A program made the translations under genes and the position numbers. A DNA stretch of 64,000 bases. Source: Marinobacter halotolerans. GTDB lineage: Bacteria > Pseudomonadota > Gammaproteobacteria > Pseudomonadales > Oleiphilaceae. The stretch spans positions 124,001 through 188,000 of the forward strand of contig NZ_VMHP01000003.1 in NCBI RefSeq assembly GCF_008795985.1, read 5' to 3'. A model generated the notes under the pieces. The model did not search any database. It saw only the letters and a program-made list of their open reading frames with translations, and was not told the origin of the DNA. Positions 57,401 through 64,000 of this stretch are shown here, piece after piece. Numbering within the stretch: the stretch's first letter is position 1; each line of letters opens with the position of its first letter.

Positions 57401-59633
57401 CGCACTGGGCCTGAAAGACCAGCTCAGTACGGCGTTCAACACAATTCTTGAGCGCGAGGCATCGTCCTCTACGGTGACGGTAAACTCCGGCGCACTGAAC
57501 ACGGATACGCTGCTTTTCCAGGCTGTGTTTAACGCCGAGGACTGGTCCGGCAACCTGTTCGCCTACCCTGTAGAGGGTACGGGCCTGGGCGTGCCGGTCT
57601 GGAATTTCCGGGATGAACTGGGCGACCAGCTTTCCGGGGCTACGGGATTCCTTAACAACCGTGAAGTGGTCACTTACAACAGGGCCCAGCAGAAAGGTGT
57701 TCCGTTCAAGTGGCCGACAGACCCGAATGCGCCAACGGTGAATGAAATCAGCCAGGCTCAGGTTGATGCCTTGCGCGGCGGCCTGACGGTGAATGCCGAC
57801 CAGTACGGAGAGGCTTTGCTGAACTTCATTCGCGGAGACCAGAGTGAGGAAGGCGCCGCATCCACCTTCAATTTCCGGGAGCGTGAGACCGTACTGGGCG
57901 ATATCGTGAACTCCGATCCGCTGTTCGTGCCCAAGCCGAGTTTCTTCTATCCGGACAACTGGGGTGCGTCGGCACCGGAGAACAACAATGCTTATTCGGA
58001 TTTCCGCAACACCTTCGCGGATCGCGATCCGATGCTGTACTTCGGCGCGAACGATGGCCTGTTCCACGCAATCAATGCCTACAGGAACAACGCAGTTGAG
58101 GCCAACGGACCGATCCGTACCGATGGTGGTGAGGAAGAGTTGGCTTACATGCCTTCGCAGGTTTCGGGCGACCTGAACCAGCTTGCTGACCCGAATTACA
58201 CGCATCGCTACTATGTTGATGGACCGTCAACCTATGGTGATGTCTATTTCGGCAGCAAGTGGCATACCGCTCTGGTAGGTGCACTCGGCAAGGGTGGTCA
58301 GGGCCTGTTTGCCCTTGATATTACCGATCCGAAAGGTATCAGCTCTATTTACCCGAGCTTCAACGAGTCCAACGCAGAGGATCTGGTGCTCTGGGAGTTC
58401 TCCGACGCTGATGACGCCGATATGGGTTACAGCTATGGCGACCCGGTGATTGTTCGTATGAACAATGGCAGATGGGCGGCCATATTCGCTAACGGTTATA
58501 ACAATACCGACAGTGACGGTAACGTGAGCACGACTGGCAACGCAGTTCTTTTTATTGTTGATATCGAGACCGGCAATGTAATTCGGAAACTTGATACCGG
58601 TGAGGGCCTGCTTGATGATCCTACAGGGGCTTCCCGACCCAATGGTCTGGCCTCGCCTGCGGTCATTGATAGAGATGGAGATTTCATCGCGGACGCGATC
58701 TATGCGGGTGACCTGTTCGGCAATATGTGGAAGTTCGATGTATCCGGTTCAGCCGCGGCAGACTGGCAAGTCGCCCATGGTACAGCTGCTGCTCCGGCGC
58801 CGATGTTCGTTGCGAAGGATGCCAGTGGCAACGAGTTGCCGATCACTTCCCGGCCGACGGTCGGCTCTCACCCTGACCGCTCGATTGCCCCGAATGACGT
58901 AATCGTTTATTTCGGCACCGGTAAGTATCTGGAGTCCAATGACAACGACCCGAGTGGTCAGAACACTCAGGCATTCTTCGCTATCTGGGATGATGGTTCA
59001 GTTGTCTCTGGTCGTTCTTCGCTCCTGCAACAGCAAATTATCGGTGAGGTGTCCACCAGTGAGTTCGATATACGCCTGACGACTGATGAAGAAATACGCT
59101 GGGAAGCGGAATTGGAGGACCCGACGGATCCAACGAGCGCGACTCTGCCTGCCCATAGTGGCTGGTATATGGACCTTGTTAACACACAGGGAGGTAACAC
59201 CGATAACAAAGGCGAGCGTGTGGTGTTCGAGCCCATTCTCCGGAATGACCGGGTGATTTTCACCACCCTGATCCCGAGCCTGGATGAGTGTGCCGCCGGC
59301 GGCTCCGGTTGGCTTATGGAAGTCAGTGCCATCAGTGGAGCACGTCTAGAGAATTCAGCATTCGACGTCAATGAAGACGGTGTGTTCAACGCCGAGGATC
59401 TGGTGGAATTCGGGGAAGAGTTCCTGCCTGGCAGCGGTATACGGAAAGGCGGGGGCGAAGACGGTGGTTCCGGCATTCCGACACCGCCAGCGATACTTGA
59501 TAATCTGGAATGTCCCAACGGCGTGTGTACTGAGATCAAGTTCAGTGGCACATCGAAAGCGGAGATAGACTCCATTACCGAGTCCACCAAACCGGGGTCT
59601 CAGGGCCGACAGAACTGGCGAGAGGTTAACTGA
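54489..59633 (+). CDS. pilY1: Pilus tip adhesin/biogenesis factor PilY1, enlarged
   Basis: A 1714-residue secreted protein, much longer than the roughly 1160 residues of Pseudomonas PilY1. Signal peptide (1-25, ...YTSAA). The N-terminal part includes a segment at about 277-434 resembling a PA14 domain ([37 protein letters not shown]). The C-terminal PilY1 beta-propeller spans about 1136-1640 ([26 protein letters not shown]). Calcium-type Asp loops appear near 65-75, at 934, at 1394-1402 (DRDGDFIAD) and at 1626. No von Willebrand MIDAS motif was found. GGAGGG precedes the ATG, and the stop overlaps pilE. Confidence 0.93.
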   Translation: MISKRSFNFFAGLLLTLVSSGYTSAAPLNLANKPLFLGSTAPPLLMLTVGKNHKLYYEAYNDASDLNNDGELDVGYQPDIDYYGYFNSYACYDYDATENRFVPQSVKSQADKDLGTKTCNAGTGASAEYPGAWSGDFLNYVTMARIDALRKVFYGGRRSTDSASLTVLERTHIPQDAHTWAKEYQSYDVDGFYIDEYTPLAQPPGLGKRHLFGNVSYSVGGAPLLRVLPNTVFRPWEWASIERPVLGSECVAGIGGSRTNCEVSGGSNSWQIAEAELFSDLTLNYYDVSGPQPDSPDNASEFDALLASYEAPSRLIGSANRSLSTIQGGLDDSVDHYFSVVRGKLNVPQTGNYSFSVNGDDAVEFIIKNSSGGVKDRIGWYGPHGACSGDTCRETHSGVVALNQGTYDVEFRHHEAAGGDSFELYRKTETFDSSFTEYAVRVEVCKSAGLLEDNCKTYSDGTNTTYKPTGLLHDYGENESILFGLLTGSFENNLDGGVLRKVVSSFRDEVNSDDGTFTDVNGIVSTLSKLRTVNFQTSNHSYACGRKTSGPISNGECDMWGNPMAEMMYETVRYFSGKGAPTDDFKIADSGNNDAALGLPNASWDNPYDEEDGQPYCAAPYMMVVSDINVSYDSDKVPGSSFSSFAGDVTGLDVTSLSNTITSGEPSVPGLHYIGQSGTGASAVADNAPTAKTVESLATIRGLAPEEPTKLGSYYSAAIAYYGWLTDLFPNQGSDDNPTNINTFAVALASPLPRINIPLPGGESISLVPFAKSPGGSGISAAEGDFQPTNTIVDFYVEEITPTSGSFLINFEDVEQGADHDMDAIARYQYQLNADNTVTVKVDSLYAAGGIDQHMGYVISGTSKDGIYLVVHDRSGSVPTYYLDTPAGVNPGDPRGTDKLTLTSERTFTASGEAAATLLKDPLYFAAKWGGFVDKNENNIPDLDSEWDTKNNITQEVGPDGVPDNYFQVTNALGLKDQLSTAFNTILEREASSSTVTVNSGALNTDTLLFQAVFNAEDWSGNLFAYPVEGTGLGVPVWNFRDELGDQLSGATGFLNNREVVTYNRAQQKGVPFKWPTDPNAPTVNEISQAQVDALRGGLTVNADQYGEALLNFIRGDQSEEGAASTFNFRERETVLGDIVNSDPLFVPKPSFFYPDNWGASAPENNNAYSDFRNTFADRDPMLYFGANDGLFHAINAYRNNAVEANGPIRTDGGEEELAYMPSQVSGDLNQLADPNYTHRYYVDGPSTYGDVYFGSKWHTALVGALGKGGQGLFALDITDPKGISSIYPSFNESNAEDLVLWEFSDADDADMGYSYGDPVIVRMNNGRWAAIFANGYNNTDSDGNVSTTGNAVLFIVDIETGNVIRKLDTGEGLLDDPTGASRPNGLASPAVIDRDGDFIADAIYAGDLFGNMWKFDVSGSAAADWQVAHGTAAAPAPMFVAKDASGNELPITSRPTVGSHPDRSIAPNDVIVYFGTGKYLESNDNDPSGQNTQAFFAIWDDGSVVSGRSSLLQQQIIGEVSTSEFDIRLTTDEEIRWEAELEDPTDPTSATLPAHSGWYMDLVNTQGGNTDNKGERVVFEPILRNDRVIFTTLIPSLDECAAGGSGWLMEVSAISGARLENSAFDVNEDGVFNAEDLVEFGEEFLPGSGIRKGGGEDGGSGIPTPPAILDNLECPNGVCTEIKFSGTSKAEIDSITESTKPGSQGRQNWREVN

Positions 59634-60100
59634 TGGAAGTACGTGACCTGGAAATCCTGAATGAGTCTGTGCCCGTTCGGCGGGCACAGCGGGGGTTCAC
59701 GCTGATCGAGTTGATGATCGTGATCGCGATTATAGGCATTCTGGCCGCGGTGGCTATCCCGTCCTACCAGAGCTATGTTCAGCGAACCAATCGGGCCGAT
59801 GCGGAATCGTCCCTGGTTCAGCTGGCCCAGCGGATGGAAGAAGCGTACGCCCAGAACTATACCTACGCCGGCCTTGCCGCCGGTGGGAGCAATACTGGTG
59901 CGCCAGGACCGAGCGTGGGTGTAAGTAATCAGGTGAACCAGTACACCATAACCATTAGTGCCGCAGGTGCGAACACCTATACCGTCACTGCAACACCCAC
60001 CGGCGCTCAGACAAATGACCGCTGCGGGACCCTGTCCCTGAATGACGCCGGTGTGAAATCCGCGGTTAAAGGCGGAAGTACGATCGCTGATTGCTGGTAA
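59633..60100 (+). CDS. pilE: Type IV pilus minor pilin PilE
   Basis: A 155-residue type IVa prepilin. Residues 22-41, [20 protein letters not shown], form the classic N-terminal helix with Glu5, and the C-terminal domain closes with a Cys pair (DRCGTL...IADCW) as in PilE minor pilins. The ATG at 59633 (GAGAGG upstream, TGATG overlap with pilY1) gives an unusually long 21-residue leader; a GTG at 59669 would give a normal 9-residue one. Its stop abuts the stop of the opposite-strand pilin with no gap. Confidence 0.92.
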   Translation: MEVRDLEILNESVPVRRAQRGFTLIELMIVIAIIGILAAVAIPSYQSYVQRTNRADAESSLVQLAQRMEEAYAQNYTYAGLAAGGSNTGAPGPSVGVSNQVNQYTITISAAGANTYTVTATPTGAQTNDRCGTLSLNDAGVKSAVKGGSTIADCW

Positions 60101-60661
60101 TCAGCAGGCAATGGGGGTGCCGGGGATTCGTTCCTCGGTACCGTCCCCATCGAAGTCCATAGATGTTCGAATCCTTCCCGAAAATGAGATCACCACGGCG
60201 AACCGGCTTGTGTGAGAGTCTGGGTGGCAGAACTCAATCGATCCCGGTGTCCCGTTGGCGATTCCGAGACTGTTCCATTCGAAATGCGCGCGACTGGCGG
60301 GGCGATTTCGCTGTGTCCACTGTTCAAGACGGACGGGGATGTTTCGGGTAAGCGTTTCACCGGCATCAAGCTTGGCGTTGTCATTCGAGTCATGAAAGAC
60401 ACTCAGAGTGTTGCTCCAGTTAGAAGTGCACTGCCCAGAGGAGTCGAGCGAACAGACCGTGGTTACTTCGCGGCTCTGGATAGCTGTGGCGCGAGCAAAC
60501 CGCAGTGCCGAAAGCACACTTTGCCTTGACGATTCTTTCATCTGGTTCTGGATAAAACCCGATGTGAATGGCACAGCCATGGTTACGGTGATGGAAAGAA
60601 TGGCAACTACAATGATCAGCTCAATAAGGGTCAGGCCCTTGCTGAATGCGGTGTGTGTCAT
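60101..60661 (-). CDS. Second FimT/GspH-type minor pilin
   Basis: A 186-residue prepilin on the opposite strand to the main cluster. The leader MTHTAFSKG precedes LTLIELIIVVAILSITVTMA with Glu5 present. The C-terminal GspH-like domain has VCSLDSSGQC, an FCHPDSH segment, and a late Asp-rich loop DFDGDG. AAGGA lies upstream of the ATG. FimT-type pilins can bind DNA for natural transformation in some gammaproteobacteria; whether this one does is unknown. It lies 69 bases downstream of pilR. Confidence 0.88.
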   Translation of the reverse strand: MTHTAFSKGLTLIELIIVVAILSITVTMAVPFTSGFIQNQMKESSRQSVLSALRFARATAIQSREVTTVCSLDSSGQCTSNWSNTLSVFHDSNDNAKLDAGETLTRNIPVRLEQWTQRNRPASRAHFEWNSLGIANGTPGSIEFCHPDSHTSRFAVVISFSGRIRTSMDFDGDGTEERIPGTPIAC

Positions 60662-60730
60662 GTTTAAGTCCTTTTAGTCAGCGGCAGATTCGTCCTGAAT
60701 CTGCTTCAAGAATACCTGAATGGAACCTGT

Positions 60731-62113
60731 CTATTCCATCCCCAGCTTTTTCAACCGATACCGCAACGCACGAAAACTGATTCCCAATCGCTTGGCCGCC
60801 GCGGTCTTGTTCCAGCGGGTGGCTTCCAGTGCCTTCTCAATAGCGGTGCGTTCAATGGTTTCCAGATATCCCTCGAGGTCCATTTCCCCTTCCGGTACAG
60901 GGGCAGAACCGGCGCCGTTGCCGGCAGCCTCGCCCGCTGAGTGATTGTCTGGAGTGATGGGCGCGTTCCCCATGTGCAGGTCGTCTTCACCGATCAGGTC
61001 CGCATCGCATAGGGTGAAAGCCCGCTCCAGAATATTTTCCAGCTCACGCACATTGCCCGGGAAGTCATAACCCTTTAAACGGTTAATGGCTTCGGACGTC
61101 AGCGACGCCGGGTCGCACTCGTATTCCCGCGCAATGCGCTCAAGGATGTGGCTGGACAGCAGGGCAATGTCGTCCGGCCGATCCCGCAGCGCCGGAACAG
61201 CCAGTTCGATCACGTTGATGCGGTAAAAAAGGTCCTGGCGGAAATGGCCTGCTTGTACCAGTGCCGGTAGGTCCTTGTGGGTAGCGCTGAGTACCCGAAT
61301 GTCGACGGCCGCTTCCTTGGTGTCGCCCACGGGCCTTACGGCCTTTTCCTGGATTGCGCGAAGCAGCTTTACCTGCATGGCAAGCGGCAGGTCGGCGACC
61401 TCATCAAGAAACAGGGTGCCGCCGTCAGCGGACCGGAAAAGGCCATCCTTGTTTTCCGTGGCGCCAGTGAAGCTGCCTTTCTTATGGCCGAAGAACTCGC
61501 TTTCCATTAACTCCGAGGGAATGGCGCCGCAGTTGACGGCAATGAACGGGCCTTCCCGGCGTGGACCCTGTAGGTGGATCATTCTTGCGACCAGTTCCTT
61601 GCCGCTTCCGGATTCGCCACTGATAAACACTGGCGCCTGGCTACGGGCAAGCTTTCGAACCTGATTCCTCAACCGTTTGATCTCTGACGATTTACCCAAC
61701 AGCAGGCCGGGTTCGTCGTCGGAGGCCTCGGCGTCGGGTACGGTTTCTGACAGCTTGAGGGCACTGTTAACCAGTTCCCGCAGGCGCGCCAGCTCAAGAG
61801 GCTTGGAGACGAAATCAAACGCCCCCGCCTTGAGGGATTCGATGGCCGTTTCCATATTGCCGTATGCTGTGATCACTGCTACCGGAGTGGCAGGAACGTG
61901 CTGCTGAATCCATTGCACCAGCTCAATGCCATTGCCGTCAGGCAGGTTCATGTCAGTGAGGCAAAGCTGGGGCTCGTGTTCTTTCAACAGGGCTTTTGCA
62001 GAACCGACGTCTTTCGCCGTCAGTGTATTGATGCCCATCCGGCTGAGGGTGATTTCAAGCAGGTCGCGAATATCGGGCTCATCATCGACAATCAGGGCTG
62101 TGTGCTTGGTCAT
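60731..62113 (-). CDS. pilR: Type IV pilus response regulator PilR
   Basis: NtrC-family activator of sigma-54 promoters, classically of the major pilin gene pilA. The 460 residues contain a receiver domain with phospho-acceptor Asp54 (CLTDMNLPDGNG), a sigma-54 AAA+ domain with Walker A GESGSGKE (166-173) and the sigma-54 contact loop GSFTGA (213-218, Ser in place of the commoner Ala), and a C-terminal Fis-type helix-turn-helix (about 418-458). It follows pilS after 27 bases. No pilA gene is in the window. Confidence 0.95.
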   Translation of the reverse strand: MTKHTALIVDDEPDIRDLLEITLSRMGINTLTAKDVGSAKALLKEHEPQLCLTDMNLPDGNGIELVQWIQQHVPATPVAVITAYGNMETAIESLKAGAFDFVSKPLELARLRELVNSALKLSETVPDAEASDDEPGLLLGKSSEIKRLRNQVRKLARSQAPVFISGESGSGKELVARMIHLQGPRREGPFIAVNCGAIPSELMESEFFGHKKGSFTGATENKDGLFRSADGGTLFLDEVADLPLAMQVKLLRAIQEKAVRPVGDTKEAAVDIRVLSATHKDLPALVQAGHFRQDLFYRINVIELAVPALRDRPDDIALLSSHILERIAREYECDPASLTSEAINRLKGYDFPGNVRELENILERAFTLCDADLIGEDDLHMGNAPITPDNHSAGEAAGNGAGSAPVPEGEMDLEGYLETIERTAIEKALEATRWNKTAAAKRLGISFRALRYRLKKLGME

Positions 62114-62140
62114 TGGCGTGGGATGGACTCCGTGTCGTGG

Positions 62141-63808
62141 TCAGATCATGCGCCCGTGATGGGCAAAGGTAATGCGGAAACAGCAGCCGGGCTTTCCGTT
62201 ATCCACCAGGGACAGGTGGGCCTGATTAGATTCGCACAGTTCCCTGGCCAGATAAAGGCCCAGACCAGTGCCGCTCTTGTCGGTTGTGAAGAAGGGCTCG
62301 AAAACGGAGGAACGATTCTCTGGCGCAATGCCAACCCCGAAGTCACGAACATCGATGTAGGTACGCTCACCGTCGGCGGTAGCGCCAGCGTGTAGTTCGA
62401 TTTTCGCCTGGCCGGTATTCTCACGGCTGTAACGGAGCCCGTTGTCACACAGGTTGACCAGAACCTGTTCCAATTGGCTCACGTCAAAGCGGGCCTGCGG
62501 CAGGTTGTCTTCAATCTGCAGTTCGATTTCAGGCGGATTGTCCGAGCCGCCATTCAGGGTTTGCAAGTAATCATCCCGGAAGGTCTTGAGCCATTGGTCT
62601 ACCTGCACCAGATCGCTGCTGGCCTCCCGTCGTCGGGACAGGTCGAGCACGTTCTCGATAATGCCGTTCACCCGACGCGAGTGACGCTGGATAATATCCA
62701 GCATCCGGCGGTCTCCTTCATCAAGATGTTCAGATTCCCGCATTAGCTGCGAAGCGTGGCTGATCGCGCCCAGGGGGTTGCGGATTTCATGGGCGATGCC
62801 GGCTGTCAGCCGTCCCAGCGATGCCAGCTTCATCTGCTGCGCCTGCTGGGTGACCTTGCTCAAATCGTCGATAAATACCAGAATCTGGTCCCCGCGCTCT
62901 TGGTCTAGCTGGGCGAAGTTGGCCTGTACCATAGGAGAGGTGGGCGTGGCCTGAAAAGGCTTCGTGCGACCGCCGGGGTTTTTCAGCCAGAAGTCCAGGC
63001 CCTGTCGCAAGGGAGTCGGTAGGGAGCGCCCGCGACTTCGGGGCTCGTCATCCGGTGCATGGCCGAACAGCAGCTCCTCCGCCGCAGCGTTGGCAAGGCG
63101 GATTGCACCGTACCGGTCCAGTACCAGAATACCGGTGCGCATTCGCTGGATGATCTGCCGATTTATTTGCTCCAGTTCTGCGATGCTTTTGGCACGGGAA
63201 CTGGCCAGTGCTTCACTTCTGATCATGCGCCGGGAGATGTACTGAAGAATGAAAGCGGCTGCGAAATACAGGATGCCCAGAGAGCCGGCACGAACGATTT
63301 CGTCGGCAGAGGCATAGAGATAAAGTACTGACCAGCCGGCGATGCCCAGAGAGCAGATAGCCGCCAGTGCGGCGTAAAATGTGCCGATCCGCGTGGGGGT
63401 GAGAATATTGCCGGCGGCCACGGTGACGATCACCAGGTTTGCCAACCCGCTGGTCATTCCTGAACTGGTGAGCAATAACCCGTGTAGCATCAGCAGGTCC
63501 ATCAGAATCGACAGGCTGATGTGGCGGTTGCGAGGCTGAAAGCCCGCCAGAAGAACCAGCGCCGTAAAGATGTTCAGGGCCAGATAGGTAATAACGCCAG
63601 CCTGATAGTATTCAGCCGCACGCATCCGGATGTCGAATTCACCGGGGGCAATAAAAAGCAGCATCACCAGCAGTACGCTGACCACGACGCGGTAGTGGTT
63701 GTAGATCCGGAACAGGCGCGCGCGCTGGTATCCAGGAGGCGCACTGGCGGCGAAGCTGGTTGTATCCTGCAGAGAGTTTTCCATGGTCCTTGAGTATCCC
63801 GGAAGCAT
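62141..63808 (-). CDS. pilS: Type IV pilus sensor histidine kinase PilS
   Basis: Polar inner-membrane kinase that phosphorylates PilR and in Pseudomonas senses pilin levels. The 555 residues have six hydrophobic segments (about 41-195), a PAS domain (about 212-322), a HisKA domain with phospho-acceptor His340 in GIAHEIRNPLGAIS, and an HATPase domain (DNGLRY and GTGLGLYLAREL). An in-frame ATG at 63784 with AAGGA close upstream would shorten it by eight residues; neither start is clearly better. Confidence 0.94.
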   Translation of the reverse strand: MLPGYSRTMENSLQDTTSFAASAPPGYQRARLFRIYNHYRVVVSVLLVMLLFIAPGEFDIRMRAAEYYQAGVITYLALNIFTALVLLAGFQPRNRHISLSILMDLLMLHGLLLTSSGMTSGLANLVIVTVAAGNILTPTRIGTFYAALAAICSLGIAGWSVLYLYASADEIVRAGSLGILYFAAAFILQYISRRMIRSEALASSRAKSIAELEQINRQIIQRMRTGILVLDRYGAIRLANAAAEELLFGHAPDDEPRSRGRSLPTPLRQGLDFWLKNPGGRTKPFQATPTSPMVQANFAQLDQERGDQILVFIDDLSKVTQQAQQMKLASLGRLTAGIAHEIRNPLGAISHASQLMRESEHLDEGDRRMLDIIQRHSRRVNGIIENVLDLSRRREASSDLVQVDQWLKTFRDDYLQTLNGGSDNPPEIELQIEDNLPQARFDVSQLEQVLVNLCDNGLRYSRENTGQAKIELHAGATADGERTYIDVRDFGVGIAPENRSSVFEPFFTTDKSGTGLGLYLARELCESNQAHLSLVDNGKPGCCFRITFAHHGRMI

Positions 63809-63870
63809 TCTTGGGCGCTGGATGGTTATAATAGCCTTTTAACGGCAATGAGTTACAGGAGCAGTGGTAT

Positions 63871-64000
63871 ATGTCTGCGCAATCCGGTCAATCACCCGCA
63901 ACGCTCAGGGTGGTGATGGCACAGCTCGACTTTCTCGTGGGCGACATTCCGGGTAATACCCGTAAGGTAATCGAGGCTGCACAGCGAGCAGAGCGGGAGT
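63871..64000 (+). CDS. nadE: Glutamine-dependent NAD+ synthetase (partial, N-terminus only)
   Basis: Only 43 residues are inside the window. After MSAQSGQSPAT the chain reads LRVVMAQLDFLVGDIPGNTR, which matches the start of the nitrilase-type glutaminase domain of long NAD+ synthetases. The ATG at 63871 has AGGAG nine bases upstream. It is divergent from pilS. The rest lies beyond the right edge, so the synthetase domain cannot be checked; another nitrilase-fold enzyme is possible. Confidence 0.75.
   Translation, partial: MSAQSGQSPATLRVVMAQLDFLVGDIPGNTRKVIEAAQRAERE

Noticed and set aside
57066..58205. 379-residue minus-strand open frame opposite pilY1
   Set aside because: Arg/Val-rich shadow of a conserved propeller domain with no ribosome site.

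Overview
The window is chromosomal core DNA of a gammaproteobacterium, most likely Marinobacter or a close relative. The evidence is Pseudomonas-like gene order through several blocks, a wax ester synthase/DGAT-type acyltransferase, a complete type IVa pilus assembly repertoire and a RibBX-type riboflavin gene. The genus is an inference from gene content and order; no search was run. Genes are tightly packed and no stretch longer than about 260 bases lacks a gene. No tRNA, rRNA, insertion sequence, CRISPR array or prophage was seen.

Layout. 1-5.3 kb: hslV (cut by the left edge, with a heat-shock-type promoter), a SPOR protein, argS and priA on the minus strand, then rpmE. 5.5-9.4 kb: malic enzyme and penicillin-binding protein 1A (mrcA), convergent on a strong bidirectional terminator. 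9.6-17.7 kb: pilMNOPQ, the type IV pilus alignment complex and secretin, followed by aroK, aroB and a DamX-like SPOR protein with a Pro-Glu repeat. 18-25 kb: gltB, gltD and hemE. 25-28.5 kb: a PilZ-domain protein, radA and ettA. 28.7-34.8 kb: glyA, nrdR, ribD, ribBX, ribH, nusB and thiL; riboflavin synthase is absent from its usual place.

34.8-39.6 kb is the most lineage-specific part: a DUF6316 protein, a DUF2057-type lipoprotein, the WS/DGAT acyltransferase, a LysR regulator and a glutathionyl-hydroquinone reductase. 39.6-51.8 kb: ispB divergent from rplU-rpmA, then obgE-proB, rpsT (minus), murJ, ribF, ileS, lspA, fkpB and ispH. 52-62 kb plus: the minor pilin operon fimT-pilV-pilW-pilX-pilY1-pilE, a second FimT-like pilin on the other strand, and the PilSR two-component system. 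The right edge cuts the start of nadE.

The two pilus blocks belong together. PilM-PilQ form the envelope-spanning machine, the minor pilins with PilY1 prime the fibre and carry its tip, and PilS/PilR normally control the major pilin, which is not in this window. The points most worth checking are the enlarged PilY1 with an apparent PA14 insertion and several calcium loops, two pilin genes that meet stop-to-stop with no gap, the degenerate cyclohydrolase half of RibBX together with the missing riboflavin synthase gene, a perfect hairpin between gltB and gltD, and several well-formed promoters. No clearly new multi-gene system was recognised.
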